This document shows, one piece after another, positions 25,600-34,574 of a stretch of 64,000 nucleotides of DNA. The stretch is from JABDMH01 sp050298535. Lineage in GTDB: Bacteria; Bacteroidota; Bacteroidia; Chitinophagales; Saprospiraceae. The stretch is from positions 310,001 to 374,000 of the forward strand of contig JBNKUI010000105.1 of NCBI GenBank assembly GCA_050298535.1. Direction: 5' to 3'. The notes under the pieces were generated by a model that worked only from the letters and a program-made list of their open reading frames with translations, made no database searches and had not been told where the DNA came from. A program made the translations under genes and the position numbers. Positions within the stretch are counted from its first letter, which is position 1, and every line of letters starts with the position of its first letter.

Positions 25600-27465
25600 C
25601 TAGCGACCTACATGGACCAAAAGGACAGATACATCAGAAGGTGAAACACCACTGATACGACTAGCCTGCCCGATAGTACCCGGCTTAATTTTTGTCAGTT
25701 TTTCTCGAGCTTCAGCCGATAGTGAAGGAAGTGAATGATAGTCAAAACTATCGTGGAGCTTGACTGCTTCGAGACGATTCATTTTTTCCACCATTTCCTG
25801 CTCCTTTTCAATATATCCAGCATACTTCATATTGATCTCGGCCAGCTCAACAACTTCAGGATCAAACTTACTCAAGACTTTATCCACTTCAGGAAGCACC
25901 TTTCTTAAGGCATTAATACCAATGTGAGGTCTTACCAGGATGCTATGGAGCTTCACCTTCTGTTTTAAGGGTGCAGACGCAATACTTTCCAGATATCCAT
26001 TGAGATCTTCAGGTGCCACACTATATTTTTCAAAGAATCGTGTGATCTGATGAGCATCATTTTCTTTCAGATACACCCGATCTAATCGCTGATCCAGACC
26101 TTTCATTCCCAAGTCTGACACCCTGGGAGTCAAGCGGATGTCTGCATTGTCCTGCCGCAATAATATACGGTACTCAGCTCTGGATGTAAACATCCTGTAA
26201 GGTTCATTCGTACCCTTATTGACCAAGTCATCAATCAATACGCCGATATAGGCTTCTGACCGTTTAAGAACGAATGGCTCCTCTTCATGGATCGCCTGAT
26301 GTGCATTGATTCCTGCCATCAGTCCCTGGCTAGCTGCCTCTTCATAACCTGTAGTTCCATTAATCTGACCTGCAAAAAATAAGTTCTTAACCAACTTGGT
26401 TTCCAAACTGATTCTAAGCTGTGTAGGTGGAAAAAAATCATATTCTATGGCATACCCGGGACGAAACATTTTGGCATCTTCAAAGCCAGGAACCAATCGT
26501 AATGCTTTGAGCTGCACATCCTCGGGCAGAGAGGATGAAAATCCATTTACATAAATTTCGCAGGTATCCCAACCCTCTGGTTCTACAAAAAGCTGATGTC
26601 GGTCTCTCTGAGCAAATCGGTCAATTTTATCCTCAATCGAGGGACAATACCTCGGACCCAGGCCACGTATCCTACCATTGAACATCGGTGATTTGTCAAA
26701 TCCCGTTTTTAGTACCTCATGAACCTGAGGATTTGTGTATGCGATATGACAAGGCCTTTGCTTTTCTAATCTCGGTGTATCGGAGTATGAAAATTTACCA
26801 GGTTGTTCATCGCCAGGTTGCAACTCCATGCGGTCCCAATGTAGCGATCTGCCATCGATCCGGGGTGGTGTGCCTGTCTTCATCCGTCCAGATTCAAATC
26901 CTAGTTCGAGGAGTTGCTCAGTGATCCCGGTAGCGGCTTTTTCTCCGGCCCGACCACCGCCAAATTGCTTTTCACCTATATGGATGATTCCGTTCAAAAA
27001 GGTACCATTGGTCAGTACTACAGATTTTGCAGATATTTCAAGACCAATGCCTGTACGCACACCGACTACCCTTCCATCCTTCACTACAATGCCACTTACC
27101 ATTTCCTGCCAGAAGTCAATATTGGGATGTGCTTCCAACATTAGTCGCCATTTTTGAGCAAATTGCAAACGATCACTCTGTGCACGCGGGCTCCACATAG
27201 CAGGCCCTTTGGATCGGTTAAGCATTCTGAATTGAATCATAGTATGGTCCGTCACCATACCACTATAGCCACCCAGAGCATCCACTTCTCTTACGATTTG
27301 CCCTTTCGCTACTCCTCCCATCGCCGGATTGCATGACATCTGGGCAATCGTCTGCATATTCATGGTGGCTAGCATGACTTTAGAACCCATGTTAGCCGCA
27401 GCGACTGCAGCCTCACAACCGGCATGCCCGGCACCTACTACTATTACATCATACTCAGGAAACAT
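25600..27465 (-). CDS. mnmG: tRNA uridine-5-carboxymethylaminomethyl modification enzyme MnmG (GidA)
   Basis: FAD-dependent enzyme that, with MnmE, modifies the wobble uridine of several tRNAs. The dinucleotide-binding motif VVGAGHAGCEAAVAAA is at residues 9-24, and family segments SCNPAMGGVAKGQIVREVDA, CPSIEDKIDRF and the C-terminal TIGQASRISGVSP are present. I chose ATG at 27465 (MFPEYDVIVVG), giving 621 residues, the usual size; an in-frame TTG at 27513 would overlap the upstream gene. The gene starts 22 bases after that gene's stop, so it may be the last member of the minus-strand run beginning at 30946. MnmE is not in the window. Confidence 0.97.
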   Translation of the reverse strand: MFPEYDVIVVGAGHAGCEAAVAAANMGSKVMLATMNMQTIAQMSCNPAMGGVAKGQIVREVDALGGYSGMVTDHTMIQFRMLNRSKGPAMWSPRAQSDRLQFAQKWRLMLEAHPNIDFWQEMVSGIVVKDGRVVGVRTGIGLEISAKSVVLTNGTFLNGIIHIGEKQFGGGRAGEKAATGITEQLLELGFESGRMKTGTPPRIDGRSLHWDRMELQPGDEQPGKFSYSDTPRLEKQRPCHIAYTNPQVHEVLKTGFDKSPMFNGRIRGLGPRYCPSIEDKIDRFAQRDRHQLFVEPEGWDTCEIYVNGFSSSLPEDVQLKALRLVPGFEDAKMFRPGYAIEYDFFPPTQLRISLETKLVKNLFFAGQINGTTGYEEAASQGLMAGINAHQAIHEEEPFVLKRSEAYIGVLIDDLVNKGTNEPYRMFTSRAEYRILLRQDNADIRLTPRVSDLGMKGLDQRLDRVYLKENDAHQITRFFEKYSVAPEDLNGYLESIASAPLKQKVKLHSILVRPHIGINALRKVLPEVDKVLSKFDPEVVELAEINMKYAGYIEKEQEMVEKMNRLEAVKLHDSFDYHSLPSLSAEAREKLTKIKPGTIGQASRISGVSPSDVSVLLVHVGR

Positions 27466-27487
27466 ACTTTGGGATAATGTCCGGATA

Positions 27488-27943
27488 TCAGTTAGACTCC
27501 GAATCCTCTTCAATCATCACTGCATCGTGCAATATATACATCAATCGATTCACATCGGTAGAATTCAACTCAAGTCTTCCTCGCAAGGTAATCTGATCGG
27601 TCGAATATTCCACGGGTTCAGAAGCATATACATCCATCACTGACTCAGGACCTGCTCCACCACAGAAGAAGCACATGCTATAAGGGTATGCAGAAAAGAT
27701 AAACTCCTGATGACTCTTATATCCCTCCACCGGAATAATGTATCCTTTGACATCGATGATGGTATCTTCCATGGCCAATATTTCGTCTCCGAAGACCGGT
27801 ACATCCACCTTGAAGCCCATCAATTCATCGTACTGCTTCTTGTAAGTGATCTTTGAAAGCGTCTTCCAGGTATTCTCCTGAGCATAGGATTGCATGGATA
27901 CCGAAAGGAGCAGGACAAAAAATGTAATATATCGCAACTGCAT
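27488..27943 (-). CDS. Exported Bacteroidota protein with CxxC motif, ABC-linked
   Basis: A 151-residue protein with a signal peptide (residues 1-22, ending SYAQ) and one compact domain. The segments VKGYIIPVEG, PYSMCFFCGGAGPES and LRGRLELNSTDVNRL suggest a small beta-barrel (OB-like) fold carrying a CxxC that could bind metal or take part in thiol exchange. I recognise the family only as a conserved Bacteroidota type near DUF3299-like proteins; no function is established. ATG at 27943 starts the signal peptide; a TTG at 27967 is unlikely. It lies 113 bases downstream of the FtsX permease with the His/Asp-rich loop, so it may be the periplasmic partner of that transporter. Confidence 0.75.
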   Translation of the reverse strand: MQLRYITFFVLLLSVSMQSYAQENTWKTLSKITYKKQYDELMGFKVDVPVFGDEILAMEDTIIDVKGYIIPVEGYKSHQEFIFSAYPYSMCFFCGGAGPESVMDVYASEPVEYSTDQITLRGRLELNSTDVNRLMYILHDAVMIEEDSESN

Positions 27944-28056
27944 GTTTTTTAATTGATTAGACGACAAATTAACGTTGGATCACATCAAACGGTTTCCACT
28001 GAGTGAAATCTTGATGCAAAAATAACAGTTTTTTACTCTCAGGAACAAGATACCCA

Positions 28057-29382
28057 TCAGGTACGAGCCAGAGTTTCTGAAATATCGGTGCGAATTGCCA
28101 GTATAGCGGGAATGATGGCGGAGATCAAACCCACCAATATACAACCACCCAATAGCCATGTTTCAGCCTGTAACCAGATCTTACCCGTCAACGAATATCG
28201 ATAGGCTTCCTGCATGTAATCAGACAAGTATTCCACTGCTAGATGACTGATCAATATGCCAAATATATATCCGATCACTGCAATCATCAGACCTTCAAGA
28301 ATGATCAAAACACCTAATTTCATGCGGGTAGCTCCCATCACACGCATCAAGGCTAACTCATACTGCCGGTCTCGGAGTGAATTGAGCAGTGATATGAAAA
28401 TACTGAGTCCGGAAACAAATACGATTACCCAGGCAAGTACTTTCAGGGTGTCAAGTCCTACACCCATCAGACTAAATAATCTGTTGATCTCAATAGCCGG
28501 GGTAGCCGCCTGCATGTTAGTGTTTTCATTGATATTTCGCTGCATACTTAATGTCCTGAAGTTACGGGCACTAAATCGTATCAGAATAGAAGTAATCTGC
28601 TTGTCTACATAACTCTCCAGCGGTGCCTGATACACATCAGCCAGGGGATTATGTTCATGACCATCATGGTCATGGTCCTCTTCTTCATGATCATGTCCAT
28701 CGTGGTCATGGTCCTCTTCTTCTCCTTCATGCATGGTGGAATCCGATTGTACCTCATGTTCATGTACAAGCCAAATGGTAGGAGTAGTAGTGACAATAAG
28801 CTGATCAATCACGGCACCCGTGGGCTCCAGGATCCCGACTACCTTAAAGGGATGATCGCTTTCGTGCTCCAACTCATCCTCATGATCAAATCCATGTGCA
28901 CTAAAAAAAGTATCACCAATCTTGAGCTGAAGTGACCGGGCTACATTGGCACCTACGACCACATCGAAATGCATATCAAAAAGTTGTCCTTCTCCTATTT
29001 TGGCGTCATACAAATCCAAAAATTCAGGAGTAGTTCCCACGATTCGAAAATTCTGATAATTATCGCCAAGAGAAAGCGGCACGGCATCGGAGATCAATGG
29101 ATGATCCGGTCGCAAAAAAGCGCGTGCTTCAGATATGTCGATGTTTCCTGTAGGTGCATCAATGTGATACATGTTGCAAAGAATCAGCTGCAATGGACTT
29201 CCTTTAGCTCCCAGTACCAGATCTATTCCTGCCAGGTTTTTGTCAAACTTTTCCTCCAGTTGCTGATTGAGCAGAAGCAAAAGTGAAATGAGTCCAACCC
29301 CAAGTGCAAACAAGGTAGCACTCAGTACCAGAGAAAGTGGTTTATTAATGAGGTTTTTCCAGCTTAGTTTGAAGAGATTCAT
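28057..29382 (-). CDS. FtsX-like ABC permease with His/Asp-rich loop
   Basis: Inner-membrane permease of the MacB/FtsX class (441 residues). A membrane segment near residues 17-40, a large extracytoplasmic domain and three C-terminal membrane segments (about 305-435) follow the family plan. The unusual part is a strongly acidic, histidine-rich insertion at about residues 212-245, consisting of two copies of a 12-residue unit (EEEDHDHDGHDH and EEEDHDHDGHEH). It lies in the predicted periplasmic domain, and such loops commonly bind Zn, Ni or Cu. The ATPase gene is 20 bases upstream. A metal-linked function is inferred from composition only. Confidence 0.85.
   Translation of the reverse strand: MNLFKLSWKNLINKPLSLVLSATLFALGVGLISLLLLLNQQLEEKFDKNLAGIDLVLGAKGSPLQLILCNMYHIDAPTGNIDISEARAFLRPDHPLISDAVPLSLGDNYQNFRIVGTTPEFLDLYDAKIGEGQLFDMHFDVVVGANVARSLQLKIGDTFFSAHGFDHEDELEHESDHPFKVVGILEPTGAVIDQLIVTTTPTIWLVHEHEVQSDSTMHEGEEEDHDHDGHDHEEEDHDHDGHEHNPLADVYQAPLESYVDKQITSILIRFSARNFRTLSMQRNINENTNMQAATPAIEINRLFSLMGVGLDTLKVLAWVIVFVSGLSIFISLLNSLRDRQYELALMRVMGATRMKLGVLIILEGLMIAVIGYIFGILISHLAVEYLSDYMQEAYRYSLTGKIWLQAETWLLGGCILVGLISAIIPAILAIRTDISETLART
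28651..28722 (-). repeat. Two-copy 36-bp in-frame tandem repeat coding His/Asp-rich loop
   Basis: Two adjacent 36-base units (28687-28722 and 28651-28686) differ at only three positions and encode 12 residues each within the FtsX-like permease. Both share the 20-base stretch at 28667-28686 and 28703-28722. The unit length is a multiple of three, so gain or loss of a copy would change loop length without a frameshift. Confidence 0.9.
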
Positions 29383-29402
29383 ATTGTGGGGTCGGTGTGA
29401 TA

Positions 29403-30035
29403 TTAGTTATCCAATACTATCTGGTGTTCAAATTCTGACTTCAGTCGATTGTCATGTGTGACAATCAAGAGTGTAACATCATCCGCTGCAGCCTGGTTTT
29501 TAATGAGTTGAATTACCTCCCTGCAATTATGATCATCCAGTGCAGACGTGGGTTCATCGGCTAAAATCAACGCGGGTCGATTGATAAGGGCTCGACAAAT
29601 GGAAGCCCGTTGTCTTTCTCCCACACTGAGCTCATGGGGCTTATCCTTTGCTTTGGCCTTAATATTTAAACGGTCCAGTAGCTGGTGCACCTGATTCAAA
29701 TCAGTAGACAATCCTGCCAGTTTTTGAGCCAACAAGAGATTTTCTTCTATGGTCAGTGATCTGACAAAATGTGCTTGCTGAAAGACAATACCTATATTTC
29801 TGCCTCTGAAAACGTCGAGATGCTGACCACTCAATGCTGTTATATCGGTGTCGCCAATCATTATCTGCCCTTTTTGGGGTTTGCGTAGCCCCCCCAACAG
29901 ATGCAGCAATGTTGTCTTTCCACTTCCCGATTCACCGAGAATCAGCCATTGTTCGCCCCGGCCACAGAATACATCCGGGAAATTCATTTTCGTTTTTCGA
30001 TTGTATTGAAATTCAAGTCCAGTGGTTGCCAGCAT
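29403..30035 (-). CDS. ABC transporter ATP-binding protein (LolD/MacB type)
   Basis: Cytoplasmic ATPase for the neighbouring FtsX-like permease (210 residues). Walker A is GESGSGKTTLLHLLGG (about residues 34-49), the signature motif is LSVGERQRASICRAL, and Walker B is ALILADEPTSALDD. The short size and motif set are those of LolD, FtsE and MacB partners rather than nutrient importers. It lies 8 bases downstream of the ROK kinase and 20 upstream of the permease, so the genes are almost certainly co-transcribed. Substrate unknown. Confidence 0.93.
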   Translation of the reverse strand: MLATTGLEFQYNRKTKMNFPDVFCGRGEQWLILGESGSGKTTLLHLLGGLRKPQKGQIMIGDTDITALSGQHLDVFRGRNIGIVFQQAHFVRSLTIEENLLLAQKLAGLSTDLNQVHQLLDRLNIKAKAKDKPHELSVGERQRASICRALINRPALILADEPTSALDDHNCREVIQLIKNQAAADDVTLLIVTHDNRLKSEFEHQIVLDN

Positions 30036-30043
30036 AGTCGTAT

Positions 30044-30946
30044 CTATAGTAGAGCTGCCCCGAATACTCCGGCGCTATCTCCCAGTTTTGGTCTCAAAAA
30101 GGTAGTGTCCAACCTATTGTTAAATACAAATTTCTTTACCCTCTCTACGCCTTCCGTATAAAGAAGGTCTATATTTCCCATGCCACCACCTAACACAATG
30201 GCAACAGGATCCAGCACATTGATCACATTGGCAATTCCCTTCCCAAAGAAATGCAGTAATCTCTCCACGGTCTCTGTAGCAATAGGGTCCGTGCCCGCTT
30301 TGTGGCGTGCCACAATTTCATGCCCTTTTCTGAATGTCCCGCTTTTTGATTCATAGTACTTTTGGAATGCAGTACCGGACAATATCTTCTCAACGCATCC
30401 CACATTACCGCAATAGCAATCACCTCCTGAATCGTCGAGGTATGTGTGTCCCCATTCGCCACCGATACCTTGGAGTCCAGTGATCAACTGTCCATGTGCT
30501 ACTATGCCTCCTCCGACACCCGTACCCATTATGACTCCGAAGACGACTTCAGGCTCTTTGAAGTGGTCTTTTACCACACCCAGCTTGGTTTCTGCAATCG
30601 CAAAGCAGTTTGCGTCATTTGCCAATTTGATAGGCATATGAAGCCTCTTCTCAATATCTTTCTTTAAGGGCTTACCATTGAGGACAACCGTGTTACAATT
30701 TTTCATGGTCTGCAACTTCGGATCAAGGACTCCAGGCGTTCCAAATCCTATAGTGTCCGGCTGCATCCCTGAATTCTCTTTTAATCTTGTAATACAAAGT
30801 TCGATTTGATCCAAAATGTGCTCATATCCCTGTTCGCTCTCAGTAGGCACTCTCAGTCGATAGAGTACCTCCGGATTCTGAGAATCTTTGAGAATAGCTC
30901 CCTCGATTTTTGTACCCCCCATATCAACTCCCCACACTGGTTTCAT
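30044..30946 (-). CDS. ROK-family sugar kinase
   Basis: Glucokinase, N-acetylglucosamine kinase or fructokinase-like enzyme, 300 residues. It shows the N-terminal phosphate motif WGVDMGGTKIEGAIL, the catalytic segment LANDANCFAIAETKLG, the second phosphate loop VIMGTGVGGGIV, and GGEWGHTY followed by the zinc motif CYCGNVGCVE. No helix-turn-helix precedes the kinase domain, so it is an enzyme rather than a ROK repressor. The zinc motif separates it from the PpgK-like gene at 12491-13243. It is the first gene of a tight minus-strand run with the ABC genes; a functional link to them is not obvious. Confidence 0.88.
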   Translation of the reverse strand: MKPVWGVDMGGTKIEGAILKDSQNPEVLYRLRVPTESEQGYEHILDQIELCITRLKENSGMQPDTIGFGTPGVLDPKLQTMKNCNTVVLNGKPLKKDIEKRLHMPIKLANDANCFAIAETKLGVVKDHFKEPEVVFGVIMGTGVGGGIVAHGQLITGLQGIGGEWGHTYLDDSGGDCYCGNVGCVEKILSGTAFQKYYESKSGTFRKGHEIVARHKAGTDPIATETVERLLHFFGKGIANVINVLDPVAIVLGGGMGNIDLLYTEGVERVKKFVFNNRLDTTFLRPKLGDSAGVFGAALL

Positions 30947-31079
30947 GTTTTTCTGGCTTTTAGTCTGAAATCTTCAGATTTTTTAGAAATTAGGGGCTCG
31001 TTAGATATACAAGCCATGCGAATTTAAGCATTCCTTTCAGATTCATTCTTTATCCTGATCCTCTTCCCGGGGGTTCACA

Positions 31080-32501
31080 ATGGATTTTCACTTCTCATAT
31101 TCTACTCTAATTCGCATGAAAAAGGCAATACAACTATTTTGGCTGGCAATAAAGGGAGATGAAAAAAACTTCACCTCTGGCAGCATCAACCGGGCTATTG
31201 TGCTTTTATCCATTCCCATGATTTTGGAAATGATTATGGAAGCACTTTTCGCTGTTGTTGATGTTTACTTTGTTTCTAAAGTCAGTGTCAATGCAGTGGC
31301 AACTGTTGGTCTTACAGAATCTGTCATCACGCTGGTGTACTCGATAGCCATTGGATTAAGTATGGCTACAACAGCCATGGTCTCACGGCGGATCGGCGAA
31401 GGAAATAAAGACAGTGCATCATCTGCAGCTTTTCAAGCCATAGTGATCACAGTAATAATATCAGTGGTGATCAGCATTCTGGGACTGATCTTCGCACCTG
31501 ATATTCTGAGACTGATGGGTGGGACACCAGCACTCATCAATGAAGGTGTCAACTATACCCGCATCATATTTGGGGGCAATGTCGTGATCATGTTGTTGTT
31601 TCTCCTCAATGCAATTTTCAGGGGAGCAGGTGATGCGGCTATTGCCATGCGAGCGCTATGGATTGCCAACATTCTCAATATGGTGCTCGACCCCTGCTTC
31701 ATTTTTGGATGGGGACCTTTTCCCGAAATGGGAGTGGCAGGTGCAGCCGTCGCTACTAATATTGGCCGGGGTATCGGCGTCGTGTTTCAGCTCTTCATAC
31801 TATTGCGAGGTCGCCACATTATCAAGATAGGTCGGGAGCACATCAAATTGGTAAGGGTTACCATCCGAAAGTTGCTGCAGGTTTCTATTGGGGGTATGGG
31901 ACAATACCTAATCGCGTCCGCGAGCTGGATATTTTTAATGAGAATCATTGCTGTATTTGGTGAACATGCAGTTGCAGGCTACACGATTTCAATCCGTATG
32001 ATCATTTTCGCCATCCTTCCTGCCTGGGGTATGGCAAATGCTGCCGCTACGCTTGTAGGACAAAACCTGGGAGCAGAACAACCCGATAGAGCCGAAATAT
32101 CCGTCTGGAAGTCAGCCTATTATACCATGTTGTTCCTGCTGGGGGTCTCGATTCTGTATTTTCTATTTGCTTCTCCCATGATGCATATTTTCCATGATCA
32201 TCCTGAGGTGGTACAGTATGGAGTTTCCAGCCTGAAGATCATCTGTCTCGGCTACATCTTTTTCGCCTATGGGATGGTGATAGGCCAGGCATTTAACGGT
32301 GCGGGTGATACCAAAACGCCCACTTTCGTCAATTTTCTATGTTTCTGGATTTTGCAGATTCCACTGGCATACCTGATGGGCATCACACTTGGGTTTGGTC
32401 CCAACGGAGTTTTCTGGGCAGTGGCCATCAGTGAAACCGTATTGGCATTGGTACTCATAGTACTATTTAGAAAAGGGAAATGGAAAAAAATCGAAATCTA
32501 A
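31080..32501 (+). CDS. MATE-family efflux transporter
   Basis: Multidrug/toxin extrusion protein using an ion gradient, with two homologous bundles of six membrane segments across 473 residues. Family segments are SINRAIVLLSIPMILEMIME near residue 37 and NAIFRGAGDAAIAMRALW near residue 180. The paired segment FNGAGDTKTPTFVNFLCFW near residue 405 is the counterpart of the latter in the second half. ATG at 31080 is used; an in-frame ATG at 31116 (MKKAIQLFW) is equally possible. The gene stands alone between the minus-strand ROK and M28 genes. Specificity cannot be predicted. Confidence 0.92.
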   Translation: MDFHFSYSTLIRMKKAIQLFWLAIKGDEKNFTSGSINRAIVLLSIPMILEMIMEALFAVVDVYFVSKVSVNAVATVGLTESVITLVYSIAIGLSMATTAMVSRRIGEGNKDSASSAAFQAIVITVIISVVISILGLIFAPDILRLMGGTPALINEGVNYTRIIFGGNVVIMLLFLLNAIFRGAGDAAIAMRALWIANILNMVLDPCFIFGWGPFPEMGVAGAAVATNIGRGIGVVFQLFILLRGRHIIKIGREHIKLVRVTIRKLLQVSIGGMGQYLIASASWIFLMRIIAVFGEHAVAGYTISIRMIIFAILPAWGMANAAATLVGQNLGAEQPDRAEISVWKSAYYTMLFLLGVSILYFLFASPMMHIFHDHPEVVQYGVSSLKIICLGYIFFAYGMVIGQAFNGAGDTKTPTFVNFLCFWILQIPLAYLMGITLGFGPNGVFWAVAISETVLALVLIVLFRKGKWKKIEI

Positions 32502-32542
32502 AAAGGGTTACGATGATGCGTTGCTGAAGTTAAATACGCAAG

Positions 32543-34144
32543 CTAGCGATCATACGTGGTCTCATCATTGACATCCACGACGATACGCTCGTCTCGGTTT
32601 GCCAATTCCAACACTGTGTGAAAGATATGTCTGGTCACCGCGGTAAACTTATTGTAGTTAATCTTTTCCGCAGTGTCGGTAGGACGGTGATAGTCTTCAT
32701 GAACCCCGCTAAAATAAAATATGGAGGGTATACCATGCTTGGCAAAGTTGTAATGGTCTGACCGGTAGTATATCCGGCTGGGATCATCCTTCGCATTGTA
32801 TTTGTAGTCTAATGCCAGGTGTGTAAATGTAGCATTGGTTGCCTCGTTTATCGCATGGAGATCTGTACTAAGTCTATCGGATCCGATCACATAAATGTAA
32901 TGTGGATCAGCCGTGTGATCACTATCTACCCGGCCTACCATATCTACATTCACATCTACTATCGTCTGATCAAAGGGAATAACGGGGTGTTCGGAATAGT
33001 ATTGAGATCCAAGAAGTCCTTTCTCTTCACCGGTAAAGAAAACAGCCATGACCGTTCGTCTGGGACCAATCCCTTCATCCCGTGCTTCCTTCAGTGTCTC
33101 CATGATCTCCAGGACGGCTGTGGTGCCGGATCCGTTGTCATCTGCTCCGTTATAGATATCATCTCCTCGCTTGCCCAGGTGATCGTAATGTGCCGAAACT
33201 ACAACCACCTCATCACTCAATTTTGGATCTATCCCAGGCAGAAGTCCGATGAGATTGCTACTATAAACAGCATTTTTTATGATGTGCTGATTAACCCGCA
33301 TGTTTACGGGCAGATGAAGCGGTCTGCCAGAACCTGAGTTCATTATTTTGAGTTGATTTTTCCTGAAGTTGCTTTCCCTCTCACCTATAATCTTCTTGGC
33401 GAGATCGACCGAAATAAAAATATGATTAGGCACATCCACAGGTTTCTGCCGATCGATAGATAGGGACTGTCGCATTATTTTGCCACGATTGGCACTGATG
33501 TTTTTTCTGAGATCAGGGTCGACGATTAACACTAACCGGACCTTATGTTCTGCAGCAGCTTTTAGCTTCATGTCAATATTTCCAGTCCAGGGAGAACCTA
33601 TCTTCGATCCAGTGATGTAGGAGATGCTGTCCTTGTCACGGGGTTCACCCTTATAGATCATAACGACCTTACCTTTGGCTCTTGCCTTTCGATAATCACT
33701 GTACTTTTCATCATCAATACCATATCCCAGAAATAGTACATCCTCGACCTTAAGATTTGGGAGGTTTGTATTTTGATCCTGAAAACAAAGGAAATCCCGC
33801 ATATGCTCATATGCCTGATCATCTACCTGAATACTGGCATCTTCCCATCGTACTGTGCTGAAGACCATGGACTGTCGATGATTCTTGAGCGTCCCTGCAT
33901 TCACCAGACCCTGTGCCTGCATCTGCTCCACAATGTATGCTGCTGCTTTCTTCTGGCCCTCCGTCCCGGTCTCCCTCCCTTCAAACTCATCCGAAGCAAT
34001 GACTTCCAGCGTGCTTTGCAATTCTCCGGCAGTAATATTTTCAGCCATAAAGGACGCGGCAAAAGGATCAACCTCCAGCTCTACCTGGGCAAATGCGAGT
34101 GCAATCCACACCACAAGGCAACTCGTGCCCACTAGCCTCAACAT
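32543..34144 (-). CDS. Exported M28-family zinc aminopeptidase with PA domain
   Basis: Secreted metallopeptidase (533 residues). A signal peptide (residues 1-19, ending AFAQ) precedes the peptidase fold, interrupted by a protease-associated insertion (about 130-250). Zinc ligands typical of M28 are visible: His and Asp in VVSAHYDHLG and NGADDNGSG, the Glu pair in FFTGEEKGLLGSQYY, Asp in VDVNVDMVGRVD, and the distal His in HEDYHRPTDTAEKI. The start overlaps the end of rpiB by seven bases. Its likely role is extracytoplasmic peptide degradation; it may be surface- or periplasm-located. Confidence 0.92.
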   Translation of the reverse strand: MLRLVGTSCLVVWIALAFAQVELEVDPFAASFMAENITAGELQSTLEVIASDEFEGRETGTEGQKKAAAYIVEQMQAQGLVNAGTLKNHRQSMVFSTVRWEDASIQVDDQAYEHMRDFLCFQDQNTNLPNLKVEDVLFLGYGIDDEKYSDYRKARAKGKVVMIYKGEPRDKDSISYITGSKIGSPWTGNIDMKLKAAAEHKVRLVLIVDPDLRKNISANRGKIMRQSLSIDRQKPVDVPNHIFISVDLAKKIIGERESNFRKNQLKIMNSGSGRPLHLPVNMRVNQHIIKNAVYSSNLIGLLPGIDPKLSDEVVVVSAHYDHLGKRGDDIYNGADDNGSGTTAVLEIMETLKEARDEGIGPRRTVMAVFFTGEEKGLLGSQYYSEHPVIPFDQTIVDVNVDMVGRVDSDHTADPHYIYVIGSDRLSTDLHAINEATNATFTHLALDYKYNAKDDPSRIYYRSDHYNFAKHGIPSIFYFSGVHEDYHRPTDTAEKINYNKFTAVTRHIFHTVLELANRDERIVVDVNDETTYDR

Positions 34145-34569
34145 ACCGACATTTTCCCTACGCGACGAGCATGTCGTCCACCTTCAAATTCCGTCTTAAG
34201 AAAGGTGTCCACAATGCTAACCGCAAGATCTTCACTGATGAATCGGGCTGGAATGCATACAATGTTGGCGTTGTTATGTTGCCGTGCGAGAGCTGCCAGG
34301 TCTTCTTGCCAGCAAATCGCCGCCCTCACTTCCTGATGCTTATTAGCGGTGATTGCTACACCATTTCCACTCCCGCAAATCAAAACGCCCAGATCAGCAT
34401 CGCCTACCTCCAGTGACTTAGCAACAGGATGCACAAAGTCCGGATAATCAACTGAATCAGTAGAATCTGTGCCTTTATCCAGCACTGTGATACCTTTCCC
34501 TTTTAGCAATGTTTTAATCGCTTCTTTGTAAGGGAAGCCTGCATGATCACATCCAATGGCAACTTTCAT
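34138..34569 (-). CDS. rpiB: Ribose-5-phosphate isomerase B
   Basis: Interconverts ribose 5-phosphate and ribulose 5-phosphate in the pentose phosphate pathway; related LacA/B proteins act on other sugars. Residues 1-15 include IGCDHAGFPYKEAIK, and the active-site Cys lies in LICGSGNGVAITANKH. At 143 residues it is the normal size. It overlaps the M28 peptidase start by seven bases and begins five bases after the DUF2723 gene stop, so all three are probably one transcript. Confidence 0.94.
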   Translation of the reverse strand: MKVAIGCDHAGFPYKEAIKTLLKGKGITVLDKGTDSTDSVDYPDFVHPVAKSLEVGDADLGVLICGSGNGVAITANKHQEVRAAICWQEDLAALARQHNNANIVCIPARFISEDLAVSIVDTFLKTEFEGGRHARRVGKMSVC

Positions 34570-34574
34570 AACCT

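Noticed and set aside
32819..33337. 172-codon open frame opposite the M28 peptidase
   Set aside because: Antisense shadow of a well-supported peptidase; no domain recognised.
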